Shown here: positions 17,065 through 24,965 of the stretch, piece after piece
Numbering within the stretch: the first letter of the stretch is position 1
Layout: every line of letters starts with the position of its first letter
Assembly (NCBI GenBank): GCA_900549825.1
Contig: URQB01000002.1
Coordinates: 186,001 to 250,000, forward strand
Length of the DNA stretch: 64,000 bases
Direction: 5' to 3'
Source of the DNA: an uncultured Oscillospiraceae bacterium
GTDB lineage: Bacteria; Bacillota; Clostridia; Oscillospirales; Acutalibacteraceae
Notes under the pieces: model-generated
The model's database searches: none
What the model saw: the letters and a program-made list of their open reading frames with translations, nothing else
Told to the model about the DNA's origin: nothing
Translations under genes and position numbers: made by a program

Positions 17065-20000
17065 TTATGCCCATTCCAGCGCGCCGATCGCGTCGAAGAT
17101 CGCCATTGCGGCGGCGTCGACTTCCTCCTGCCTGTCTGCAGTGGGCTTCGCGTTCAGCAGCGCCTGCGCCGCCGCTACGGCAGCTTCAACGCCGGAGAAG
17201 TCCACATAGTCGGCCGGATAGTAAAGATGTACCATATCGATTGCCAGTTCAAGCATAGAGGTATCCGCATAAGAGACATTTGCCTTCTGAAGGCCTGCAA
17301 TCGCGTCCAGAACCGCCTGCGCGTAGGACTGAACCTGGGCCTGCCAGTCACCGTCCGCGCGGGTGATGGTGTTCTTCGCTTCCTTTGCAGCGTTGACGGC
17401 TGCGTTGAGGGCTGCGACGGAATCCTCCGTATAAGTATGGAGATCCTTCGGGACTGCTGCAATGGCATTGTCAATCGCCGTAAAGTCGGCCGGAGCCAGA
17501 GTCAGAGCCGCAATTGCGGAGGAGAGATTCTGAGCAAGCCTGTCGACCGTGGCCTGGTCGCGAATGTCATAGGAGCCGGCAAGGAATTCGTCCGCTGCCG
17601 CGATGGCTTTTTCCACATCGGAGAAGTCCACATAGTCAGCGGCTTTCATCATCTTTGCCTGATAGAGGACCGTGTTGAGCCCGGAAATATCAGCCGGGAG
17701 ATAGGTCAGCACTGCGATCGCATCGTTGAGAGCGGAGGCAGCCGCGTCAACCTTCCTCTGGTTGGCCGAGGTGAGCTCATAGTTTGCGTTCAGTTCCGCC
17801 CTGGCAGCGTCATAAGCGGCCCTTGCCCTGGCGAAATTCGCGGCGTTGTAATGAGAGGCATCCAGCGCCTCGAAGGCGGCGATTGCAGCCTCCAGAGCGG
17901 TCGTATCGACGGTGACCTTCGTCTGCGCGATGGCGAACATGCCGACGTGATCCGCGCTGAAGTTGAAGGAGCCGTTCTCCAGGACCGCTTCTACCGGCGT
18001 CATCGTGCCGTCTGCCGCCACGCTGTAAACAGCGGTGTTCGCAGCAAACTGCGGGATGCTGATCCTGACGGCCTTTGTGGGCGCTACAGGGGAACCGCCG
18101 GCGGTCAGAGCAATCTCATACAGACGGAAGGCCTTGTATTCCCTGGCCAGGATGGCGTCGAAGACGTCACCGCTGACGATTTCCTGAACCTTCATAACCG
18201 TGTCGAGCGGAAGAACGCCGCTGTCTGCACGGAGCGTGATACCGGTTGCGCCATCCTCAAAGAGGAAGTCATTTTTCAGGACGCTCAGCTGTGCTTCCGC
18301 AGCCGTCAGGACGTCGAGCTTCTCCACCAGACGCTTCTGATCGGAGGTAAGCGTGTTGTAAGCATCCCTCGCGGCGGCAATCTGCTCTTCTTTTTCGAGC
18401 GTTACTTCGCCGATGGCTGCGATCAGCTCATCCACAGCCTTAGCCGCTTTTTCGTCAGCCGCCTGCTTCTGCAGAGCGGCGAGCGTGCTTTCCGCATTGG
18501 TCAGAACGGTGAGGTTGGTGACCAGCGCTTTCTGCACAGCGGTCAGCGCATCATAAGCGGTGCGGGCCGCCTGAATGGCGGCTTCGCTGTCCAGCGTGAC
18601 GGCGCCGATCGCGGCGATCTGATCCATGACGGCCTGTGCGGCGGCCTGATTGTCGGCCTCAGCCTGAACGAGCGCGTCATAGGCGGCCCGTGCGGCGGTC
18701 AGGGTCTCATAGTTGGTAACGAGCGCCTGCTGAGACTCCGTCAGGGCGGCGTAGGCTGCCTCAGCGGCTTCGATCAGGCGTTTGCTCTCCAAGGTGACCT
18801 TGCCGATGGCGTTGATCTGAGCGATCACGGGCTCGGCTGCTGCTGCGTCCTCCGCGGCGGCTTTGAGCTCCGCATAGCGTGCTTCGGCAGCGGTCAGAAC
18901 CTCATAATTGCTTACGCTTGGCCTCAATGCCTCAGGGAGATTGTCATATGCCGTGCGGGCGACATTGATCTTCGCCTTGCTGGCAGAGGTATAGCTGACT
19001 TCGCCGATTGCCGCGATCTTGTCTTCGACAGACCTGATGACGGCGGCATTCTCTTTCGCGAGGATCAGCGCGGCTTCTGCATCCACAAGGACCTGATAGT
19101 TGGTCACCTGCTTCTGCTGGCGGACGGTCAGCGCGTCATAAGAAGCGCGGGCGTCCTGAATAGCAGCCTCGCTCTCGGTCGTGACGGCGCCGATCGCCTC
19201 AATCTTGGCGACGACAGCCGCTACAGCCGGGTCATAATTCTCCAGCGCATGGATCTTCGCGACGGCTGCATTGAGCTTCGCAACGGTATCGGCGCTGAGA
19301 TTTGCCTTGATCTCGGCATAGAACTGATCGTACTCGGACTGGAGCGCATATACCTGCTGCGCATTGTCCAGCGTGAGGGCGTCAGTGGCTGGCAAGGCGT
19401 TGACCTTTGCAGTGAATTCATCGGCGACCGCTTTGTAGAACTCGGCGTTTGCCAATTCCTTCAGCTTATCGAGCTGTGTAACTGCCGCGGTGGAATCCGT
19501 AGCGGCGACGAGCTCCTGATTGACTGTGGCAAGCTGTTCGGCTGTGAAGCGGCCCGCAGCGTTGAGCACGTCGCGCACTTTCGCCCAATCGGCAGCGCTG
19601 AGGGCGGATACGTCTTTATTCGGGACGAGGCTGTTGAGATAATCGCCAAGCTCTGCGAGCGTGACCGTGCGGGCGACATATACGCCCGACTGGCCCTGCG
19701 CGAAGATGTTCGTGCCGATTAGATTGCCAACGCCGAACTCAAAGAGCAGGTTGACGACGCCCTCGGCGTTGTTCCTCAGATTCTGGGTGAAACGCGCGGG
19801 CGTCTGCTTGGTGCTCGCATCGTTCGGGCCGCCCAGAATCAGGTCGTTGACGATGGGACGGGCGATGGAGCTGAGCTTCTTGCCATTGGGCAGGGAGACA
19901 GCGTTGTCGAGAATGTCCCACAGGTCAAGGTTGACGCTTACAAGCCCACTGACGAGGGCATAGGGCCCTGCGAGCAGGCCGCGAAGCTGAATCTGGAATT

Positions 20001-21570
20001 TGACTGTTCCGATATAAGTTTTAGCGAACCTTACGTCGAGAATGTCATTCACCAGATTCACCAGGTTGGTAGAATTAAAATTGTCTGCGAAGGACTGAAT
20101 CAAGCCTACCAGAAGCTCCGGCTCCTGATTGCGCAGAGCGCTGAAGATGCCCTCCACGGCAGCAGGTGTTTTGCCGTCGCCTTTTTGGATGGTGACGAAA
20201 ATATCCGTCAAGAATCCATAAAAGCTCTGACCATTGAAATCCATTGCCTCCAGAGCGCTGCGTACATCTACGATCACGTTATGCAGCCTTGTGGTGGAAA
20301 GCAAATCAAACAGTGGGGGAATGAAGGATGACGCAAGGTCATTCTTGATATCCTGAACAACGCCATCGGCAATGCTCGGGATACTGACGCCCAGTGCTGC
20401 CAGATCAAGATTCCTGACCAACGTCTGGACATTTGGCTTGATCGCCGGAATCACATGGCCGATTACCTTTTCGGCAACCTCGATCGCATAGTCCACTTCA
20501 GCGGGCATCTGCTTCTCAAGCGTTGCGTGGGCAGCCTGTTCTACATTGTCAACGCCAGCGGCGGACGCGATCATGCTCGTCGTGAATTCCGCACGCTGCT
20601 CCTTCATGCCGGCGGGCGCTTTGGAAAGCGTTGTAAACCGGACGGAGGAGGAAGCGTTAACCAGGGAGCCGGACATCACGTCGTACATCTGTGCGCCGTT
20701 GTTCGTGGTGAAACCGCTGATGCTCAGTTGGCCCGCGTGGCCCGTGAAGAGGAACTTCACGCCCGCGTCCGCGAGAGCGGCAGGATTTGCACCATTGCCG
20801 GAGATGATGCACGTGTCGTCCAGCAGGCCGAGGGAGGCGGCGGCTTGGTCGGGATCGTTGGTATAGAGCTTGGTCTTGCCGCCAAGATCGATCTCCAATC
20901 CCGCCAGCGTGTGAAGCAGGTCGATAAACGTCCTGTCCACGCTGCTGCGCGTAACTGCCGGATGGTGGGATGCGGCAAAGACCGTATTGCCGTTGGCAAT
21001 TTCAGCTTTCGCCTTGTCTACCACCCACTGGGGCATCTGGCCCTGGCCGTCTGCCGCGACGGAGTCGCTCATGACAACCTTGAAGCCGCTGCCCAGGTCT
21101 GCGACATAGGAAGCGGAATTCGGATCCTGCTGGGCCTCACTGTAGCCGAAGTCCTTATAGAGATCCTTAAACACTGCTTTCGATACCGCAGTCGTCGTAC
21201 CGCCTTCACGGACGTCATGCTCACCGGGAATGACATAGACCGGAATGCCTTCTGCCTTCACTTCCGCGAGCTTGCCTGCCACATACTGGTGGGAAGTCTT
21301 GCTGCCGTTGTTGGTGAGGTCACCGGTAACGAGCAGCACGTCCGCATTGCTTGCCTTGACCTTTTCGATCGCGGCGTCAAGCAGTGCGGCGCTCTTGGAA
21401 AGCATCAGGCCATCTTTGTCTGCCGCTCCCGCCTGATAGCGGATGTCCGAGATGGTGGCGACTTTGATTGTGCTGGCACTTTCCGCGCCGACGATGAATG
21501 CGGCCTGAACGCTTACAAGCAGCATCATGACGGCGAGAAAAATACTCAGCAGCCGTTTGCATTTCTTCAA
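17065..21570 (-). CDS. Giant secreted metallophosphatase-like protein with helical and FIVAR repeats
   Basis: 1501 residues. A signal peptide is followed by a calcineurin-like domain. Motifs are TISDIRYQ where SDIH is usual, GDLTNNG, GEHD instead of GNHD, SHHP, and FTGHAG instead of GHxH. Three metal-ligand positions are therefore changed and activity is doubtful. Then come a long helical linker, five repeats of about 65 residues (IxAIGxVTxxSE, AYxxLTxxQ, VTNYxxLxxAE), a beta-rich module (GATGITLRADSGVLPLD) and four C-terminal FIVAR repeats. The start is TTG at 21570, with GGAGGTG 8 bases upstream. No cell-wall anchor was found. Confidence 0.85.
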   Translation of the reverse strand: MKKCKRLLSIFLAVMMLLVSVQAAFIVGAESASTIKVATISDIRYQAGAADKDGLMLSKSAALLDAAIEKVKASNADVLLVTGDLTNNGSKTSHQYVAGKLAEVKAEGIPVYVIPGEHDVREGGTTTAVSKAVFKDLYKDFGYSEAQQDPNSASYVADLGSGFKVVMSDSVAADGQGQMPQWVVDKAKAEIANGNTVFAASHHPAVTRSSVDRTFIDLLHTLAGLEIDLGGKTKLYTNDPDQAAASLGLLDDTCIISGNGANPAALADAGVKFLFTGHAGQLSISGFTTNNGAQMYDVMSGSLVNASSSVRFTTLSKAPAGMKEQRAEFTTSMIASAAGVDNVEQAAHATLEKQMPAEVDYAIEVAEKVIGHVIPAIKPNVQTLVRNLDLAALGVSIPSIADGVVQDIKNDLASSFIPPLFDLLSTTRLHNVIVDVRSALEAMDFNGQSFYGFLTDIFVTIQKGDGKTPAAVEGIFSALRNQEPELLVGLIQSFADNFNSTNLVNLVNDILDVRFAKTYIGTVKFQIQLRGLLAGPYALVSGLVSVNLDLWDILDNAVSLPNGKKLSSIARPIVNDLILGGPNDASTKQTPARFTQNLRNNAEGVVNLLFEFGVGNLIGTNIFAQGQSGVYVARTVTLAELGDYLNSLVPNKDVSALSAADWAKVRDVLNAAGRFTAEQLATVNQELVAATDSTAAVTQLDKLKELANAEFYKAVADEFTAKVNALPATDALTLDNAQQVYALQSEYDQFYAEIKANLSADTVAKLNAAVAKIHALENYDPAVAAVVAKIEAIGAVTTESEAAIQDARASYDALTVRQQKQVTNYQVLVDAEAALILAKENAAVIRSVEDKIAAIGEVSYTSASKAKINVARTAYDNLPEALRPSVSNYEVLTAAEARYAELKAAAEDAAAAEPVIAQINAIGKVTLESKRLIEAAEAAYAALTESQQALVTNYETLTAARAAYDALVQAEADNQAAAQAVMDQIAAIGAVTLDSEAAIQAARTAYDALTAVQKALVTNLTVLTNAESTLAALQKQAADEKAAKAVDELIAAIGEVTLEKEEQIAAARDAYNTLTSDQKRLVEKLDVLTAAEAQLSVLKNDFLFEDGATGITLRADSGVLPLDTVMKVQEIVSGDVFDAILAREYKAFRLYEIALTAGGSPVAPTKAVRISIPQFAANTAVYSVAADGTMTPVEAVLENGSFNFSADHVGMFAIAQTKVTVDTTALEAAIAAFEALDASHYNAANFARARAAYDAARAELNANYELTSANQRKVDAAASALNDAIAVLTYLPADISGLNTVLYQAKMMKAADYVDFSDVEKAIAAADEFLAGSYDIRDQATVDRLAQNLSSAIAALTLAPADFTAIDNAIAAVPKDLHTYTEDSVAALNAAVNAAKEAKNTITRADGDWQAQVQSYAQAVLDAIAGLQKANVSYADTSMLELAIDMVHLYYPADYVDFSGVEAAVAAAQALLNAKPTADRQEEVDAAAMAIFDAIGALEWA
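18275..19215 (-). repeat. Five tandem ~65-residue helical repeats inside the metallophosphatase-like protein
   Basis: Each unit reads IxAIGxVTxxSE...ARxAYDxLTxxQxxLVTNYxxLTxAEAxL. The second unit is the most divergent. They differ in sequence from the FIVAR repeats further on, so the protein holds two unrelated repeat types. Confidence 0.7.
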
Positions 21571-21750
21571 ATTTTTACACCTCCAAATAATAAATTTTTT
21601 TAGGCGTAGGAACGCCTTGGGCGTGTCTTATTCGGTTTTCACGGTGCACGCGGGCCGGAAAATGAAGAAATTGGAAAAACGGCAAAATAACCGAAATCTT
21701 TTCACATTGAGAACAACTCTCTATAAAACTAGCGATGATTTCGTACACAA

Positions 21751-21779
21751 ATCATAAACTTAAATAGATACATTGTCAA
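21751..21779 (-). promoter_or_regulatory. Sigma-A promoter of the two repeat-protein genes
   Basis: Minus strand TTGACA (21774-21779), 17-base spacer, TATGAT (21751-21756), leaving a leader of about 175 bases before the TTG start at 21570. Confidence 0.75.
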
Positions 21780-22120
21780 TCACTTTGAAAAACAATCATG
21801 TTGCTTTGTGAAATTTATATAATTAATTAAAATATTTTTTAGACATTATAACGGCGGATTTGTATAAATTTATATGTACATCCCGGTTTATCAATCCTAT
21901 ATTTTTATAAAAAGCCGAAAGAATGTATGCCTCGTGCTGCGGTCATTGTGTGAGCCCGCGAGACTTCTGTTATGATTTCTATGTATTATCAGGAAAAGAA
22001 TACTGCTGTCGGTAAAGAAATGAGGAGCACCCTCTCTATTTATACTCTATTTATAATAGAAAAGAGAGAAACAGATAAAAGCGGGGCGCAGAATATTTTC
22101 AAATTGACATGGCTTTCCCC
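21780..22120. other. AT-rich divergent intergenic region
   Basis: About 340 bases between the promoters of the repeat-protein genes and ylxM. It has long A/T runs (around 21815-21900) and a short palindrome TCTATT-TAT-AATAGA (about 22045-22059) within CTCTCT...AGAGAG. I see no gene or recognised RNA. Confidence 0.5.
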
Positions 22121-22149
22121 TTGACAGAAAGGGATACGTTTAGTATAAT
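22121..22149 (+). promoter_or_regulatory. Consensus sigma-A promoter of the ylxM-ffh-rpsP-khpA operon
   Basis: A perfect TTGACA (22121-22126) and perfect TATAAT (22144-22149) are separated by 17 bases. A second TTGACA lies at 22104-22109. Confidence 0.95.
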
Positions 22150-22250
22150 AAATCCCGCTGTAAAGAAAAAGACTTTACATAAGCTCTTCTTTTCAGGCTG
22201 CAACTGCGGTATGGAAAGAGGATGATTTTGCGGACCGGGGAGGCGAAGGT

Positions 22251-22616
22251 GTGGCGAAGGATCTTGGAATCACGATTTTGCTTGATTTCTATGGGGATAT
22301 GCTCACGGAAAAGCAGCGGGATTTTCTTGGCTACTATTATAATGACGACCTTTCCCTATCCGAGATTGCGGAAAACGAAGGGATCACGAGGCAGGGTGTA
22401 CGCGATTCGATCAAACGCGCGGAAGCGCAGCTGTTTGATATGGAGGAGCGGCTGGGCCTTGCTCGTCGTTTTCATGAAATGCGCAGGGGCCTCGATGAGA
22501 TCATCGACTGCGCAAACGCGATCAGCGAGTACAACATGCGCTATGGCCTTTCCCGTGAAATCAATGATACCACCGTAAAGATCAAAGCGATCGCACAATC
22601 CCTGTGCGAAGTGTAA
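22251..22616 (+). CDS. ylxM: YlxM-family SRP-associated DNA-binding-like protein
   Basis: 121 residues. The YlxM (UPF0122) family carries a sigma-factor-like helix-turn-helix (LSLSEIAENEGITRQGVRDS) and is encoded next to ffh in Firmicutes; in streptococci it modulates SRP activity. It reads ILLDFYGDMLTEKQRDFLGY at the N-terminus. The start is GTG at 22251 after GGGGAGG. It is first gene of the operon under the consensus promoter, with 14 bases to ffh. Confidence 0.92.
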   Translation: MAKDLGITILLDFYGDMLTEKQRDFLGYYYNDDLSLSEIAENEGITRQGVRDSIKRAEAQLFDMEERLGLARRFHEMRRGLDEIIDCANAISEYNMRYGLSREINDTTVKIKAIAQSLCEV

Positions 22617-22630
22617 AAGGGAGTGATGAT

Positions 22631-23983
22631 TTGGCTTTTGAGGGCCTTTCCGATAAGCTTGAGGCCGCGTTCAAAAAGCTGCGCGGCAAAGGCAAGCTGA
22701 CTGAAACCGATGTACGCAATGCAATGCGGGAGGTACGCCTGGCGTTGCTGGAAGCGGACGTCAACTATAAAGTAGCCCGCGATTTTACCGCTAAAGTAAC
22801 GGAACGGGCGATCGGCGCGCAGGTCATGGAAAGCTTGACCCCCGGCCAGATGGTCGTGAAAATCGTCAACGAGGAGCTCACGGAGCTGATGGGCGGCACG
22901 CGCAGCCGCCTGGCAAGCGCGCCTCATCCGCCGACGGTCGTGATGATGTGTGGCCTGCAGGGCGTCGGCAAGACGACCTATTGCGCAAAGCTTGGCCTGA
23001 TGCTCAAAAATCAGGGCAACCGCCCCCTGCTCGCGGCATGCGATATTTACCGCCCCGCGGCGATCAAACAGCTGCAGGTAGTAGGGGAAAAGGCGGGCGT
23101 CCCTGTTTTTGAAAAGGGCACTGCAGACCCTGTGGAAATTGCGCGGGAGGCGATCAAGCTCGCGAAGGATCAGGGCTATGACTACGTCCTGCTCGATACG
23201 GCAGGCCGCCTGCATATCGATGAGGCGCTGATGGACGAGCTCAAGCGCGTCAAATCGGAGATCAAGCCCCATGAGATTTTGCTGCTGATCGATGCGATGA
23301 CCGGCCAGGACGCCGTCAATGTAGCCACCGCTTTCAACGACGCGCTCGGTGTGGACGGGCTTGTACTGACGAAACTCGACGGCGACACCCGCGGCGGCGC
23401 GGCGCTTTCGGCGCGCGCGGTCACAGGCAAGCCGATCAAATTCATCGGCACGGGCGAAAAGCTCGGTGATCTCGACGCGTTCCATCCGGATCGAATGGCG
23501 TCGCGCATCCTCGGGATGGGGGACGTGCTTTCCCTGATCGAGAAGGCGGAGACGACACTCGATGAGAAAAAGGCAATGGAGCTTGAGGCAAAGCTCCGGA
23601 AGAATAAATTCGATCTCAACGATCTGCTCAACCAATTGCGCGAAATGAAGAAGATGGGCAATCTCAAGGAGATGCTCGCGATGCTCCCCGGCATCGGCAA
23701 GCAGCTGGGCGATGTGGAGATCGATGAGCGGCAATTCGACCGCACGCAGGCGATTATCCTCTCTATGACGCCCGCAGAGCGTGAAAAGCCGGACCTCATC
23801 AATCCCTCGCGCAAGCGGCGCATTGCAGCCGGATGCGGCATGCAGGTGGAGGATGTCAACCGCCTTTTGAAGCAGTATCGCGATATGCAGCGGATGTTCA
23901 AGCAATTCAGCGGCAAAGGCATGCGCAAAAAGATGCGCCGTATGGGCCAGCTTCCCCCGGGCATGGGCGGAGGGCTGTTTTAA
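22631..23983 (+). CDS. ffh: Signal recognition particle GTPase Ffh
   Basis: 450 residues. Ffh binds signal peptides of nascent membrane proteins and docks with FtsY. N domain first; the G1 loop GLQGVGKTT lies near residue 107, then DTAGR, TKLDGD and FIGTGEKLGDL. The methionine-rich M domain follows from about residue 300 (LREMKKMGNLKEML, MQRMFKQFSGKGMRKKMRRM). The start is TTG at 22631, selected by AAAGGGAG; an earlier in-frame ATG would lie within the end of ylxM. Confidence 0.97.
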   Translation: MAFEGLSDKLEAAFKKLRGKGKLTETDVRNAMREVRLALLEADVNYKVARDFTAKVTERAIGAQVMESLTPGQMVVKIVNEELTELMGGTRSRLASAPHPPTVVMMCGLQGVGKTTYCAKLGLMLKNQGNRPLLAACDIYRPAAIKQLQVVGEKAGVPVFEKGTADPVEIAREAIKLAKDQGYDYVLLDTAGRLHIDEALMDELKRVKSEIKPHEILLLIDAMTGQDAVNVATAFNDALGVDGLVLTKLDGDTRGGAALSARAVTGKPIKFIGTGEKLGDLDAFHPDRMASRILGMGDVLSLIEKAETTLDEKKAMELEAKLRKNKFDLNDLLNQLREMKKMGNLKEMLAMLPGIGKQLGDVEIDERQFDRTQAIILSMTPAEREKPDLINPSRKRRIAAGCGMQVEDVNRLLKQYRDMQRMFKQFSGKGMRKKMRRMGQLPPGMGGGLF

Positions 23984-24079
23984 AATTCGCTTTCAGCACG
24001 TCAGCCCCGTAGCTCCCAAACGGCAGGTGAAAACGTGATGAACCAATAAACTATTTTCATTTTTTGGAGGAATGCAGTT

Positions 24080-24325
24080 ATGGCAGTTAAAATCAGACTG
24101 CGCCGCATGGGCGCAAAGAAGGCACCGTTTTACCGCATTGTGGTTGCGGATTCCCGTTATCCACGCGACGGCCGCTTCATTGAGGAGATCGGCTATTACA
24201 ATCCGCTTCAGGATCCGCCTGTGGTAAAGATTGATGCGGAGAAGGCGGCAAAGTGGATCGCCAACGGCGCGCAGCCGACCGATACCGTCAAGGCGATCTT
24301 CAAGAAGAATGATATCATCAAATAA
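24080..24325 (+). CDS. rpsP: 30S ribosomal protein S16
   Basis: 81 residues. The N-terminus [20 protein letters not shown] and [19 protein letters not shown] are typical bS16. The ATG follows TGGAGGAATGCAGTT. It is the third gene of the ffh operon. Confidence 0.98.
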   Translation: MAVKIRLRRMGAKKAPFYRIVVADSRYPRDGRFIEEIGYYNPLQDPPVVKIDAEKAAKWIANGAQPTDTVKAIFKKNDIIK

Positions 24326-24353
24326 ACTGCCCATGGATTAGGAGGGCTTCATT

Positions 24354-24587
24354 TTGAAGGAGTTACTGGTCACAATCGCACAGGGCCTTGTAGAGGATCC
24401 GTCCGCTGTTTCAGTTGATGTGGATGCGCCGGATGAGGAAGGGACGATCGTCTATCATCTTCATGTCGCGCAGCCGGATATGGGACGCGTGATCGGCAAG
24501 CAGGGCCGGATCGCGAAAGCGATCCGTACGGTGATGAAATCCGTTGCAACACGCGCGAATGAGAAAATCCGCGTTGATATTGACTGA
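24354..24587 (+). CDS. khpA: KH-domain RNA-binding protein KhpA
   Basis: 77 residues, a single KH domain with the RNA-binding GxxG loop as GKQG in MGRVIGKQGRIAKAIRTVM. KhpA (YlqC) pairs with KhpB/Jag in Firmicutes and binds many small RNAs, affecting cell division and elongation. The start is TTG at 24354, with GGAGGG 7 bases upstream. It is last gene of the operon. In many relatives rimM and trmD follow directly; here they lie 18 kb away on the other strand. Confidence 0.95.
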   Translation: MKELLVTIAQGLVEDPSAVSVDVDAPDEEGTIVYHLHVAQPDMGRVIGKQGRIAKAIRTVMKSVATRANEKIRVDID

Positions 24588-24667
24588 CGGGCCTTACATG
24601 ACAAAAACCATACGCCTGGCTTTCAGGCATACAATTTGCAATTCATAAAGTGTGTTCGTTGAGGGTG

Positions 24668-24706
24668 TACCGCATACGTTTTTATCGTATGCGGTATGTT
24701 TTTTAC
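24668..24706 (+). terminator. Terminator of the ffh operon
   Basis: TACCGCATACG/CGTATGCGGTA (24668-24678/24686-24696) with a 7-base loop is followed by TGTTTTTT. Confidence 0.92.
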
Positions 24707-24862
24707 TTTTTCGCACAATAAATGAGTAAAGCTATTGGACTTTACTCCATGATGGATACACACATATATTCTTATTATAAATATAAATCAAGGATGGATA
24801 TGGCATATTAAACAGATGTGATATAAAATATATATGAAATGTGCTGAAAAAAACGCGAAAGC

Positions 24863-24891
24863 TTGCAGAAAGATGATTTCGTAGATATAAT
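24863..24891 (+). promoter_or_regulatory. Sigma-A promoter of the LysM-M23 gene
   Basis: TTGCAG (24863-24868), 17-base spacer, TATAAT (24886-24891). Confidence 0.7.
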
Positions 24892-24902
24892 GGATACTAA
24901 AT

Positions 24903-24940
24903 TGTAACTAATTGTAACCAAATTGTAACCATTTTGTATG
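24903..24940 (+). promoter_or_regulatory. Tandem TGTAAC hexamers matching the WalR (YycF) box
   Basis: TGTAAC at 24903, 24913 and 24924, and TGTATG at 24935, have periods of 10, 11 and 11 bases. The 24913/24924 pair is exactly TGTAAC-N5-TGTAAC, inside the WalR consensus TGT(A/T)A(A/T/C)-N5-repeat. The sites lie just downstream of the -10, a position where such a regulator would repress unless a second promoter exists. Confidence 0.5.
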
Positions 24941-24965
24941 GAAAAAAAGATGGAGGTGTTCCCGC

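Noticed and set aside
22045..22059. TCTATT-TAT-AATAGA as a Fur or PerR box
   Set aside because: The core does not match ATAAT-N-ATTAT and lies in AT-rich sequence where short palindromes are expected.
24903..24940. CRISPR-like short repeats
   Set aside because: Units are only 6 bases with 4-5 base spacing, fitting a regulator site and not a CRISPR array.
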